Counted from the first letter of the stretch, positions 11,517-22,669 are shown. The stretch: DNA of 64,000 bases from Siphonodentalium dalli (GCA_032622095.1 CP136066.1:175271164-175335163); one strand, 5' to 3'. Numbers and translations: made by a program. The notes: generated by a model not told the origin, from the sequence alone.

Positions 11517-11596
11517 ATCTGCCCAGTCACCGTCCTACATTACCACTATTGGGATCTTGGACGTAACAATACAGATACAGATACGTTCAAGACTGA

Positions 11597-12065
11597 ACTA
11601 GAGTTGCACATACCGTACTTCTGAGTGTGACTTGATGTGGTATTGAAAACAACAGGTATTTACATGTATCTGGCAGGTCCGATTGGAACTTGTTCCATTG
11701 GCATTATAGATGATGGTGTATTTATTTTTGAATTTTATATTCAATATTGATATTTCAAATCTGACAAAATTAATATGTAGGTCCAGTGATGTAATTCCAG
11801 AAAAAAATTCTCAAAAATATATTTATTGCAAAAGCGGACCCACCAGATAAATACCTGCTGTTTCTTATTGTACCACATCAAGTCACACTCAGAAGACTGA
11901 GAAGTATGCAGAACATTGCAGGTATGTGCAACTGCGTAACTTTCAGAATTTTGCTCCGCAGATTTGCATGGAAATCCACATTCACTTCCCAAAATCCATG
12001 GCGGAAGACACCCCATTCGCTGGTCTTTCCAATTTTTCGGCATCTTCGCGCTGACGAAAACGTCC
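11597..12065 (-). repeat. Antisense LINE 5' fragment within a short inverted repeat
   Basis: The - strand reads GSECGFPCKSAEQN, matching EWGFPCKSAEQH at the start of the + strand LINE ORF near 8293. It is therefore the finger-encoding 5' part of a related LINE in the opposite orientation. A roughly 60-base segment (CTTCTGAGTGTGACTTGATG) occurs at 11620-11683 and again inverted at 11835-11895. Together with the antisense C-terminus at 7788-8117, this suggests that the sense LINE lies inside the remains of an antisense relative. Confidence 0.5.
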
Positions 12066-12295
12066 TATTTGATCGCATTTTGCCAATTTAAGCTCAATAT
12101 TATATATCTCGTCTTTTTCTAACGATATCCTGAAACCATGCTTGCTGTCACTGACAAAACACAGCTAATGAGGTATAGCCCCAATCTATTTATAGCATAC
12201 CAGGGGAGATAAACCATGCATGCAGTTTGAAGAAGCGTTAGGAACAGGCAGTGAACAGCTGATGACAACAACAACAACATGGTGGCGATTATTTT

Positions 12296-12345
12296 TGAGT
12301 CCCTTTAAGGGAGGGGGTAAAACAAATGATCCGGGCGCGTATGTT
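12296..12345 (+). repeat. Direct repeat flanking the nested TTAA elements (left)
   Basis: GAGTCCCTTTAAGGGAGGG, then TAAAACAAATGATCCGGGC. It recurs in the same orientation at 13926-13972 (CCCTTAAGGGAGGGGTAAA). The two copies bracket the nest of TTAA-type elements. Confidence 0.55.
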
Positions 12346-12425
12346 GGGGTCGGTGAGTATTCAAAGGCACTTGAGGACTTAGTTGTCGATTCATATTTGT
12401 TCCAATCACCGTAAACAGAAAAACA

Positions 12426-12851
12426 TTAAAACGCATAAAGTTTCGTTCATATATACCATGGCCATCGCGTAAACATGCTATCATAATGACCTACTATATT
12501 TTATATAAGCAAGAGCCTGATGGTGTGACAGAAGAGAGCACAGTGTTACTGGCTAATCACACACAAATTATATAAACGCTCTTTATTAGTTCCATATCAG
12601 GAATTCAGCAAAAAAGAACGCTCTTTATGTTTGCCATCATAATATAAACAAACACCAGGATAGTAACTTTTTATGCTTTTGTTTACATAACAATGGTCAA
12701 ACAGATGACAATAACATACTGTTTATGCGATATTTCTTATTTGTATACGGACAAAGTCTGTCTACATTTTAATATTCTTTCTGTTTGTGGCGGTTTTTGA
12801 CCGGTGGAAATAATTTCACAGCATATACCCACCGCCAAGGCCTCCCGTACC
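12426..12851 (+). mobile_element. TTAA-type foldback-family element, direct copy 1
   Basis: A 426 bp unit beginning TTAAAACGCATAAAG and ending CCTCCCGTACCTTTAA. It is repeated directly from 12852. The interior shares CTCTTTATGTTTRCCAT and GTGGCGGTTTTTGA with the element at 27834-28346. No ORF of note. Confidence 0.6.
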
Positions 12852-13895
12852 TTTAAAACGCATAAAGTTTCGTTCATATATACCATGACCATCGCGTAAT
12901 CAGCATGCTATCATAAAGACCTACTATATATTTACCTAAGCAAGAGCCTGATTGTGTTACAGAAGACAGCACAATGCTATTGGCTAATCATACACAAATG
13001 ATATAAACGCTCTTTATTAGTTCCATATTATGAATGCAGCAACAAAGAACGCTCTTTATGTTTACCATCATAATACAAACAAACACCTGGAAAGTAACGT
13101 TTTATGCTTTTGTTTACATAACAATGGTCAAACATATGACAATAACATACTGTTGATGTTATATTTCTTATTTGTGTACGAACAAAGTCTATCTACATTT
13201 TAAAGATACGGGGGGCCTTGGAGGTAGGTATTCTGTTAAATTATTCATCTCCGTCAAAAACCGCCATAAACAGAAGGAATATTAAGATATAGACATACTT
13301 TGTTCTAATGCCTATCAGAAATATGGCATAAACAGTATGTTATTGTCAACTCCCTCCCCCCTTTGTTATGTAAAAAAGGAAAAAAAGTTACTTTTCCTGG
13401 CTTTTGTTTAGATCCGGATATGGGAAACATAAAGATCGTTATTTGTTACTGTTTTCCTGATATGGAAATAATAAAGAGCGTTTATGTGATTTTAGTGTGA
13501 TTAACCAATAGAATTGCGCTGCGTTATGTAAACAGAAGCACAAGTTCCGTAATTCTGGTTTTACACAAGTTATGACCACTTACCTCACGGTTACATCTCC
13601 ATAAAAACAGTCCACATGACAGTTGATCCTCATTTATATAGTAAATTCAATGTTCATATGTGTAAGATTGTGTGTGGCGGACGTTAATGACGAACACGAG
13701 CAGTCTCTTGTTTAAGTACACCAGTACTATTTACGCGCTGATTATGTTCGGCATATGAGTGGAACAGTATATATGTTGGTGTTCCTTCTGTTGATGGCGA
13801 TATGAACAAATTTAAATATTTCTGCAACGAATGCCGCCCGTGCCTTTAATATTCTTTCTGTTTGTGGTGGTTTTTGACGGGTGGAAATATATATA
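12852..13895 (+). mobile_element. TTAA-type element, direct copy 2, split by an insertion
   Basis: It runs parallel to copy 1 until ATCTACATTTTAA (13203). It is interrupted by 13204-13845 and resumes at TATTCTTTCTGTTTGTGG (13850 on), exactly where copy 1 continues near 12772. The interruption duplicates TTAA. Confidence 0.7.
13204..13845 (-). mobile_element. TTAA-flanked MITE (about 642 bp) inserted into a relative
   Basis: The termini AGATACGGGGGG and CCGCCCGTGCCT are inverted. The element is bounded by TTAA at 13200-13203 and 13846-13849. Its interior is the inverted counterpart of 27834-28346 (for example GGAATATTAAGATATAGACA). TTAA duplications are typical of piggyBac and Kolobok transposons. 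No transposase is present, so it is non-autonomous. Confidence 0.75.
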
Positions 13896-13925
13896 TACAT
13901 ACATATAATATACATATAATGGCTG

Positions 13926-13972
13926 TCCCCTTAAGGGAGGGGTAAAACAAATGTTCCGGGCACGTACGAGTC
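13926..13972 (+). repeat. Direct repeat flanking the nested TTAA elements (right)
   Basis: CCCTTAAGGGAGGGGTAAA, then ACAAATGTTCCGGGCACG. It is the partner of 12296-12345. Confidence 0.55.
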
Positions 13973-14211
13973 CCAAAAAGCAATTGTTTCAGCAAACACA
14001 AAATGTATTTTCCTCTATTTCTTTTTAATCTTTTTAGTCTTAGGAATAATGTTAGTTAACATCCATGTCACTTGCAAACAGTCAGTACTTAGTATCTTGT
14101 GGTAAATTACTCTCACTATAAGTCCCTTCACACTTAATACTTGTGGACAAAATTGCAAAATAGTGCAGTGGTCAATCGCCAAAAGTGGTCCGCAGTGGTC
14201 GCACTGTACCG

Positions 14212-14330
14212 AAAAAAAAGTGTAGCCAAAAGTTTAGCCAAATGAAAATTTTATTAGCCAAATGAAAATTTTTTAGCCAAATGTTTTTTGGCCAAATTAA
14301 AATAAAACTTTGGCCAAATTAAATCATCGT
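14212..14330 (+). repeat. TAGCCAAATGAAAATTTT tandem repeat
   Basis: Several short units built on TAGCCAAATGAAAATTTT. A related block in the same orientation lies at 16285-16365 (TAGCCAAAAGTTTAGCC), so the 2 kb between them is bracketed by direct copies. Confidence 0.6.
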
Positions 14331-15261
14331 TTTCTGGTCGGTTCACAATTAATGACTAAAATATTTGTTTTAAACTTTATTTGTTATACTCAGAATGAAA
14401 ACGTAATTAAAACAACATACAAAACAACTTTAAAAACAATATTATACGAACATATCATCACATATCACACAGGCATTCGCATTCGCAAACATGAAACTAA
14501 CATTCTATATAATTTTAATCCGCTAAACTAATTGTACTTACTCTATGTCGTTAACACTATTGACATCATGGCACGACGACCGCTAACGATGGCTTATTAT
14601 ACTGTAGTAAGGTGTTAACTGATGAATATCTATTGTATTCAAATCTTTTATGATGTGATGCCCGGTTAATAGACGTGATGCATTTTATAACACCCATTAC
14701 GTAACCATTGAGTTAAGAACCGCTCTTTTATAAAGAACAAAACATTTAGGTATTTTATCTTTCTGGCAGGAGTCGAGCGGGACAGTTCATAATTGCTTTG
14801 TCTGTCTGCTGTTCCTCTTGTCAGACACTGAGCACGGGTGAGTTGTGCGGTCGCGATCTAGGTTGCAGCTGCCCCCGTGCTTAGCGCCAGTGAGATGGTT
14901 TTGGATTAGGCTTAGGACGGATTGTGGACTTGATCCCCGAAGCCGCGTTGCTTGCAGTGCAAAGAATTCGGGTAGTTAACATCGCTAGTTGGTCTCTCCA
15001 GTCTAGTGGGGGCTACTTGACACTTTGCTTGGAGTTCCGGACCAAAGATGCTGGTAACCAGAGATCTAAAGACCGGGACGTCAACGCCAAAAAAAACTCC
15101 TTCTAGGCGCTGAAGGGACGCTGCTAGACGGGCGAAGTGGAAGAAGAAGATGGGAGGCGACCGTTGATCGACCGGTCACCCCTCCCCGTGTGGTTCAGCC
15201 GTCTATAGTCATAGCCGGCGTGTCGAAGTTGTCTGAGAGACGCCCAGACGACTCGACCTGC

Positions 15262-15846
15262 ATGGAGACTGACGACATAGTACCAGCTAGCAGGGACTCC
15301 GTGGATCTGCCGGAGTTCCCTGCTGTCGTCGTCGAGGCTTGTGGAGACAGGGACGTGGATACCACCCCAGATGTTCCTGCCGCCAGCTTCGACGTGGAAC
15401 TGGATAGCTTTATACCTCGGACACCGGATTAACAACACATCCCGGTGTCCCCCAGCTCCACCAGCACCAACAACAAAAACAGTACCACCAGCACCAGATC
15501 CACTCTCGAAGAAGAAGTTAAGATGGCGCTGGAAACTCAGGCAGAAGCCCACAGACTGATGGCAGAGGTCAATGCCAACACCCTGAGGTACCAGCTAGAA
15601 CAACAACAACAGGAACAACAACAACAACAACAAACAGAACTCCAACAACAACAAACAGAACTTCAACACAGAAAAAAAAACCGAAGAAAAAGAAATAACT
15701 TGTCTAGATCATTTTCATTTCACCCTCACCAATCTCATGTTAATGTAACACCATTACATGTATCCTCATTAAACTCAACAGTGGGTTGTAGGAGAGGGGT
15801 TCCGCCCCTTTCAAATCTTCCGGGAAAGTTTCCCAAACCCCCATAG
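15262..15846 (+). pseudogene. Q-rich, gag-like frame with one in-frame stop
   Basis: From the ATG at 15262 the frame stays open to the TAG at 15844, except for one TAA (15430-15432). The composition changes in a gene-like way. It starts acidic (DDIVPASRDSVDLPEFPAV), passes through a Ser/Thr/Asn linker, then a likely coiled coil (EEVKMALETQAEAHRLMAEV) with long Gln runs encoded by CAA, then the basic block HRKKNRRKRNN. Upstream lies a GC-rich leader with a TATA-like TTTTATAAAG (about 14728) and a primer-site-like TGGTAACCAGAG (about 15052). A degenerate retroelement gag or a host gene fragment are both possible. I recognise no family, and no RT or second LTR is visible. Confidence 0.3.
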
Positions 15847-16284
15847 CGGTATTTTATCTTACAGACGGCTTAATCAATTACATAACCAGTATACAGCTTA
15901 TACCTATTGACGATTAGGCTGGTTAGGATCTTAACGGAAAGCCTAATGTCTGAACATCAGAGGTCTTTTAGGCGTCAGTATACTAATGTCTTTCGGTCTC
16001 GTCGTATTCAGTAGTGCTTCGTTAGGTTCGTTCATCTGTTCAGTAACTTCCTCTCATCTACTATCGTCATTTCGTATGCCCGTTAGAGGACACTCAATCT
16101 GTGGTATAGAAGGCAATGTCTGTCTTTGTCCGAAACAGTCAGTCAGTTAAAACAGCGGAACGATATTTCGAAAGTACGAAAATAACAAAATACTTTCGTC
16201 ACCTAATTTCGTCCTGAATGTCAATCTATTGAGCGCTTTTATTAATTAGCTTTTTGACGCCATGCTTTCCGTCTCCATTTGGGG

Positions 16285-16375
16285 TCAAAAAAAGTTTAGC
16301 CAAAAGTTTAGCCATATGAAATTTGTATTAGCAAAATTCGAAAAAAATTAGCCATTGGCTAATTTGGCTACCGAT
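16285..16375 (+). repeat. TAGCCAAA repeat block (right partner)
   Basis: A direct, more diverged copy of the tandem repeat at 14212-14330. It ends in TAGCCATTGGCTAATTTGGC, a small palindrome. Confidence 0.5.
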
Positions 16376-16379
16376 AGCG

Positions 16380-18000
16380 CGAACACTGGTGGTCCGGTAC
16401 CCCTACACACTGTAAAACAAGTTGAAACCATATTTTTTTTATAAACATATACTGTTCACGAAAGTGATAGTGAAAAAGAACGGAATTGTTGGTGTCTATT
16501 GTCGACGATGAAGGATACCCACCAGTGACTTTTCCCAGAAATTGACTATTTTGGTAAAGCGAGCCCTGCGGCTACATGTATGTCCTAACTTTTCTGCCAA
16601 TATTGTTGGTGTTAAAATAACAACAACATACACTATCTTCTATAGCGGACTTCAAACGTAAAGTACCGCTCACCAATATAATATCGAATAAATGATGGTA
16701 ATACTCCAGAAGAGTTGTCAACTGAAACCAACAACATAATATGAACAAATAATAAATCCGAAGAAACCGAAATAATTTGACCTCGAGACTTCGTAACAGT
16801 CGGGTCTTCTCTGAGCCTACACCGACACAAATAAAGTGGGTTATTCCTCATTACATTACATAATATGTGCATAATTTAACATAAATGCTGGATTAAAATT
16901 GAGATAAGATAAGATTTAATGCAAAATACACCCAATAGGCAGTTGCACATATAATAAATACAATATAAAAATATATCAACATAAAGAATAATTTAACATG
17001 AGTAATCACATGCGATATGCATATACGTTCTCGTGAATTTACTGTCATAAAATCGCATTTCGCATATAACGTTAACGGTTGCAATCCGTGCATAATGTAT
17101 AATAAGTATAGCAGATTTGTTTCAGTTCATTGCAGATAATTACAAAACATGGTATTCATCACCATTATCTTCTCGACAAATATTACCATAGTTATTTTCC
17201 ATATACTACTGTAGAAACATTAGTTTTGTTTAAAAAACTGAATCGTGAATATAGATAAGACTATACTATTCTTCTTTCTCTCTGAAATATAATTTCGTCT
17301 CTGCAACGCAATTGATCTAATTCAACCTGCGTGTGGTTGGCTGGGTTGTATTTCATCCGTTCATGTACAAGAGATCAATTTGGACCATTGCTAAGATTTC
17401 AATGTTTTTAATCTAGAATTGAGTATATTATTTTTTCCCACAAACAACTCCTATCAGACAATACTGGTGTGGAACAGTTGAACTACGCTGACAAATGATT
17501 GCGTATGTATTATATTCTTTTTCATATCGCAAATTTATTTTTGTATGATATAAATTTATGGATGACTCTGAAATGTTGTGTGACACTAATCACATGCACA
17601 CTATAGACTTTGAGATAATTTATCTTGGAATATCAAGACTTAGGCAACACGTGCGTCTAGGCGTCCTGTTGATGAATCTTGAAGCAATGTTGTCGTTATA
17701 ACATGGATTATCGTTCGTGTCAAAATATTCACTGCGGCGTCTATGATTTATTTATTTTTCAGAACGATGACATGTTATTTCCCACTCACATGAGCTGAAA
17801 ATATTCTGGGATTTCCCAAATCGACATCTCCAGTACGACACGCTGTGATCTGGAGTTTGGACTGAAGTTAGTCGCTATGAATAGTTAAAGGACTGCCATG
17901 TGAAAATACGTACAATGGAGAATAAAGCTAAACCATGAGTCTCTGTGGATTAATAATGACACCATCGCCTCTAAATCGACACACCCAGGTTTCACCGGAT
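16380..18000. other. AT-rich stretch without recognised features
   Basis: Only short, unconvincing frames. Runs such as ATATGTGCATAATTTAAC suggest ordinary intergenic or intronic DNA. Confidence 0.5.
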
Positions 18001-18021
18001 TAAGGTATTAATTTTTTAGTT

Positions 18022-18237
18022 ATGGCGTTCTCGTCACGAAGTCGGCGCAGTGAGGATCCACAGGATTTATCTCAACGTTATAACCGGATTCTGCTTCATA
18101 CGCATGTCAGTAGAACTACAGCACGTCAGTCGACTAATCATCATAAGTTGACACTTGTAGGGAGCAGGGCGAGCGGAGTTTCTGCTGCGGGAAGCGATCA
18201 AGATGTTCTGATTGAACCTCGAAACAAAAATAGATGA
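18022..18237 (+). CDS. Possible first coding exon of a Mab-21/cGAS-like nucleotidyltransferase, truncated
   Basis: A 71-codon frame starts at ATG 18022, just after a splice-acceptor-like GTATTAATTTTTTAG. Its centre, LTLVGSRASGVSAAGSDQDV, resembles the GS...G...SDxD active-site signature of nucleotidyltransferase-fold proteins of the Mab-21/cGAS-like group, which are expanded in many marine invertebrates. The first half (SEDPQDLSQRYNRILLHTHV) would be a plausible N-terminal helix. The frame stops at TGA soon after the motif. The next frame reads SLRYRDDLPCYVRI, similar to what often follows in Mab-21 proteins, so a frameshift is likely. A poly-T run and hairpin then end the similarity. It is probably a pseudogene or partial gene; the family call rests on one motif. 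Confidence 0.35.
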   Translation: MAFSSRSRRSEDPQDLSQRYNRILLHTHVSRTTARQSTNHHKLTLVGSRASGVSAAGSDQDVLIEPRNKNR

Positions 18238-18296
18238 ATCCAGTTTGAGATACCGGGATGACCTCCCGTGTTATGTCCGGATATCTTTTTTTTTTT

Positions 18297-18334
18297 CACC
18301 CACTGACCGACGCGCGAAGCGCGTCCAGTGGGTG
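18297..18334. repeat. Perfect-ended hairpin, CACCCACTG...CAGTGGGTG
   Basis: Outer arms CACCCACTG and CAGTGGGTG enclose GACGCGC-type arms around a GAA loop (ACGCGCGAAGCGCGT). It follows a 12-base poly-T. Function unknown. The word CCAGTGGGTGTAC also occurs at the 5' junction of the LINE near 24897. Confidence 0.6.
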
Positions 18335-18339
18335 TACTA

Positions 18340-19200
18340 TAATCGTAGGACTCATGCGTTTCTGCTGAACTGAACTAGTGTCTATGCGTTTCTGCTGAGC
18401 TGCACTGACGTTTGATCGCAAAATAAAATTATAATAATTATCAAAGCACACGTTTGGATAACACCGCCATAAACTGTTTCATATTATGCTGTTGAGCTCA
18501 TATCGTCAATAAAATTAGAGTTATAACTCATTAAACTAAGAATTACTGCTAAGGTATTTCTACCAATTGGGTAACTAGATTCAGGTTGAGCTGGAACTTG
18601 AGAAATTTTTAATTTCAACCAATTGAAATGCCGCTGGAATTGGAAAGGGTTAAGGTTGTGGGGCAACGCAAATGACGTCATCGAAAACAAGGCGCCTCAA
18701 AGTGAGTCAAAAATCGTACACAGTACATGTCTCGCTTCGTCTCGGAATCGTGATTTAAATTCATTCATTTTGACTGTTACTGTGTCCTAAGATATTAAAA
18801 ACTTGTGGAATGTGCTTAGGAAGGATTGTTTTTATATCTAATAAGTGGGATTTACCTCCCAAAAAGGTGAGTTTCAGGCCTGCATTTGTTGTCAATCTGT
18901 ATTATCTGATTCTGACAGCGCTCGTCTGCAACTGTAATTGGCAGAATTCGCGTGTTTGACTAAACGTTTTCTCCACTCGATTCTCTCAAACTGCACAATA
19001 ATCGGTCAAATTCTTTCAATAATTCTATCTAATTTATTCTAAATACATCTTAGCTATTATCCGGATCAGATCTCCCCGTCGAGAAAGCGATATGTTGACC
19101 AAAACGACACTTGAGAAAGTTGTTTACATTTTGAGCGCACACTGCCTGCGTCACCACTGCACTGGTCACAGTACACGCTCGATTTTTATCATGGAAACAA
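18340..19200. other. No recognised gene
   Basis: No credible ORF or repeat beyond short direct words (ATGCGTTTCTGCTGA repeated near 18355 and 18385). Confidence 0.45.
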
Positions 19201-19204
19201 ATCA

Positions 19205-19728
19205 ATTTCTTCCATCTAAAAGATAATTACGTGCTGGACCCTGTCATTTTAGGAATATATAAGTATTCCACGCAGACATACCTCAGACTCAGCTTAAAAT
19301 TTTGAAAAATAAGAGTTTTATCGACATAAATCGATTTGAATAGCAAATCCCATGTTAAAATTTATCATCGAAATTTTTTTATTTCTTCCATCTAAAAAAT
19401 AATTACGTGCTGTACCCTGTCATTTTAGGAATATATAAGTATTCCACGCAAACACACCAAGTCTCAGCTTAAAATTTAGAAAAATAAGAGTTTTATCGAC
19501 ATAAATCGATTTGAATAGCAAATCCCATGTTAAAATTTATCATCGAAAAAAAATTATTTCTTCCATCTAAAAAATAATTACGTGCTGTACCCTGTCATTT
19601 TAGGAATATATAAGTATTCCACACAGACACACCAAGTTTCAGCTTAAAATTTTGAAAAATAAGAATTTTATCGACATAAATCAATTTTAATGGCAGATCA
19701 CATGTTAAATAAATTTTAGGGCCCTGCG
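19205..19728 (+). repeat. Three tandem copies of a ~175 bp repeat
   Basis: Units start ATTTCTTCCATCTAAAA at about 19205, 19381 and 19556. Each contains AATTACGTGCTG, AGGAATATATAAGTATTCC (a palindrome) and TCGACATAAATCGATTT. Identity between neighbours looks above 90 percent. No ORF. Confidence 0.8.
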
Positions 19729-19789
19729 AATGTTTTCTGAGCTGTTCCATATTGGCCACCAGAGTCCATATTTGACAGGTTCTACCTGA

Positions 19790-20660
19790 TAATTGTGCGA
19801 CAGTACAGTCGCGTTACTTTATACGTCAACATTGGTCATTATCTAATATCACCCGACAAATTTATTTCGGTCTATCGTATCAACCGCCTGACTAAGTGTC
19901 AACATTGGTCTTTATCGCTCCACTAATTTGTATCGTCTCATCGGTATGAATTCCATATCCAATTATCCACATATAACCAACCGAACCTCTTAATCCCGGT
20001 CCAATTTTTTTTCTTTCATCGCTATAGTCAAGTTACGTAATATTTTATCATGTGATACCTGTACTTATATGTCTATGCTATTACTATAGTACACGGTATA
20101 CGTATATCAATTGCTATTCCTTTCTATATAATCCTGGTGCCATCTATAGAGATAGAGATAATTTCAGTCCCCTCCCCCCCCAATTTTATATCATTGCCGC
20201 TACAGTACAGTCGCGATGCATCACATGGCAACATTGATCGCTATCGCTCTACTAATTTATGTCAGTTCATCGTTCCCCTTTTTCTACGAGTCTATTTAAC
20301 CAACCCAAGATCTAATCCCGGCCTAAATTATTATTTTTATTTTCATCCGTATACCGTAGTTGTGTTACATACATATTTTTATCATTTGATTCCAATTTGC
20401 ATTGTACCACTATAGAAGTCCATAAATGACTATTCTGGCACTATATAGAGATAACTAAGATTATGACCCCCCCCCCCCATTTTATAGCCTTGTTGCAACA
20501 GTAGAGTTGAGATGCATGATATGTCAACATTGGTCGTTATCGCTCTACAAATTTATATCGGTTCAACCCTTAGTTCCCTGTATCGCCCACTCCTCCCTCA
20601 ATTTATTTTTTGATTTGTATTATAGTCTCATTACGTACATATTTTATCTCTTGTAACTTT
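19790..20660 (+). repeat. Diverged ~300-400 bp direct repeats
   Basis: Three copies of a block including ACAGTACAGTCGCG, GTCAACATTGGTCNTTATC and ACTAATTTATRTC start near 19800, 20205 and 20495. They are separated by C-rich runs (CCCCTCCCCCCCC, CCCCCCCCCCC). Small ORFs here are chance frames. Confidence 0.5.
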
Positions 20661-20823
20661 TGCTTCAACATGCCGAGTTCTTCTGCAGACGATACAAAAC
20701 TGACAACATTTCGAAATGTAAGCAGGCTTCAAACTCATCTTATTCAAGAAACTTGTGTATAAGGTGTACTCGCATTTGTTGCGTTAAAAACCAAAGGTCC
20801 CAAGTCAAGGTCCAAAATCCCCA

Positions 20824-21140
20824 ACACACTGATGTGAGGTTTAATGATAACTCACATCTACATAACCTAACCAATATAAGGATGTGAGGTGTAATGATAA
20901 CTCCATCCACATACAGTAATGTCCAAAGTAATTGACCACTTAACCACAGCAGAATTATGGGTAATTTTTCAGGATTTTAAATCCTGAAAAAATTACCAAT
21001 AATTATGCTTTGGTTAAGTGGTCAATTACTTTGGGCATTACTGTAACCAATATAAGGATGTGAGGTTTAATGATAACTCTATCCACATAATCAATATACG
21101 GGTGTGATGTTTAATTATAACGCCATCCACATAACTAATA
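20824..21140 (+). repeat. ~50 bp tandem repeat interrupted by a MITE
   Basis: Units of the form GATGTGAGGTTTAATGATAA plus CTCCATCCACATAA occur about four times. The MITE at 20914-21043 splits the array exactly at a TA, and the next unit resumes with ACCAATATAAGGATGTGAGG. Confidence 0.65.
20914..21043. mobile_element. Short foldback MITE with TA target duplication
   Basis: A 130 bp palindrome flanked by TA (20912-20913 and 21044-21045). The ends are CAGTAATGTCCAAAGTAATT and the complement. It lacks the inner arm (GGAAATATGGCTTG) seen at 6885-7097, so it is an internally deleted copy. It is younger than the tandem array it interrupts. Confidence 0.8.
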
Positions 21141-21489
21141 ACTATGTGTGAAAATTAAATAAAAAAATTAAATTCCATGATGGCGTCCAATATGGACTAT
21201 CTAATTCTGCTCCAAAAACATGTATATTCAATATATGGTTGTTTATTGGATGGGGGGGGGACCGATTATTTCAATGATATTTTAATTCACTGGGATCCAA
21301 AACCCGACCTACTGGAGCGCGCTTCGCGCACGACTGTATCTTAAGTATACATGTATGTGCATATTTAATAAGCCAACAATTGGAATCCCAACAGAGAAGA
21401 CTGGCGTAGGTCCCTTGCGCATAGACATCGTTGATGATCTCTATGGGAAACCAACTTGACATTTAATAGACAATTTCGATGAACTGCAA

Positions 21490-21986
21490 TAACTTAAGGA
21501 ATCTCTAATTGAGCTCAAGCCCAATAAGAATATTCCTTCAGTTAGTGTGCTTAAGCGCAGTTAGAGATACCTTATTGCGCTTAAGCACAATGTGATATCC
21601 TGTGCAAAAAGGAATATTCTTATTGCGCTTAAGTGTAATAAGACATTCCTTATTACACGTAAGCGAAATTACATCAATATTGCACTTAAGCGCAATTAAT
21701 ATCTCTCTCATTAGATCACCCTTGTGCAAATAGTAGAATAATCCTATATTTGTTCCACCCATTGTACCATGGAGATGGACTACACCACCTGAACTATAGG
21801 GAGTTTATGTTCTATATATAATATATTCCGTATTAAGAGATTCCTTATTGGGTTTTATTATATAAGCGCAATTTGTAAATTCCATTATTGCGCTTAAACA
21901 CAGTTAAATATATCCTTATTGCGCTTAATCACAATAGAGATTCCCTTATTGTGCTTAAGCGCAATTAGCTCTTCTTGCGATTAATT
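21490..21986. repeat. CTTAAG palindrome array (third)
   Basis: Copies of TTATTGCGCTTAAGCGCAAT and variants cluster at 21490-21706 and 21870-21986, with a short unrelated spacer. Many copies are linked by ATTCCTTATTG, giving a loose 30-40 base rhythm. Confidence 0.65.
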
Positions 21987-22669
21987 AAAAAAAAAGTTCT
22001 AATTGTATTGTAACTATTGTTTTGTCCTTTAATATTTCCCATACATCATGTACACATATATTATGCTAGAATGGTACTATTATTACTAATACCACTCGTA
22101 GTAGATAATACCACCTTACTGTCAATATCCTATCATGGTTAGTTTCAAATCATAACGTTTATTGTTATTACTATGTGTGTACTGTACATGTACATCAGTC
22201 ATCAATTAATAATATTTTGCATGCGAAGTGGAAGACCCTCCAATAGCTTATCAATACCACTCGGGACAGTGGGTGTTTTTCCTCAATTAATTGAATTTCT
22301 TGTTTTAAATTGTTTTTATTGGAATAAACAGACATCAATGAAGAATGTAAATACAGACAGGGTACATGTTATTATAAATAAAGTTACATTCTTCCAATTC
22401 TCTCACATCTTGCTCACTTCATTTACACGTCTTTCGTACGTCATATGCACTCCCAGTGACTTACCTGTGAATAGGGATAAATCGAATAATGTGTTCATTT
22501 TATATAGTAATCCAGATTTTAAATCTTTTGAACTTTGTTCCTGTGTACGGCGCATCGGTACGACATCTACCTATAGACGGCGTTGTGGTATTGGGCGATA
22601 ATAGTATTTCTTGGGTATAGTAATTAAGTGAGTTTTTGAACTGGTGAAGAGAAATTTTTCAGGACAAGT

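Larger units (their letters stand above)
8293..11590 (+). mobile_element. CR1/Jockey-group non-LTR retrotransposon, degenerate
   Basis: The order of parts is a PHD-like cysteine cluster, an APE-type endonuclease, a reverse transcriptase, a C-terminal FxxT-WN-L segment and a short 3' end closing in ATACAGATACAGATAC. This is the architecture of CR1-group LINEs. The short ACAGAT-type tail rather than poly(A) also fits that group. The element is not functional: I see stops near 8369, 8749 and 9040, and frame breaks near 9690, 10376 and 11400. All domains remain clearly readable, so inactivation is fairly recent. Antisense fragments of a related element lie on both sides. Confidence 0.85.

Noticed and set aside
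22173-22601. 142-codon plus ORF
   Set aside because: It lies over the likely 3' region of the minus-strand LINE; the peptide lacks motifs and ends in low-complexity cysteine/arginine text.
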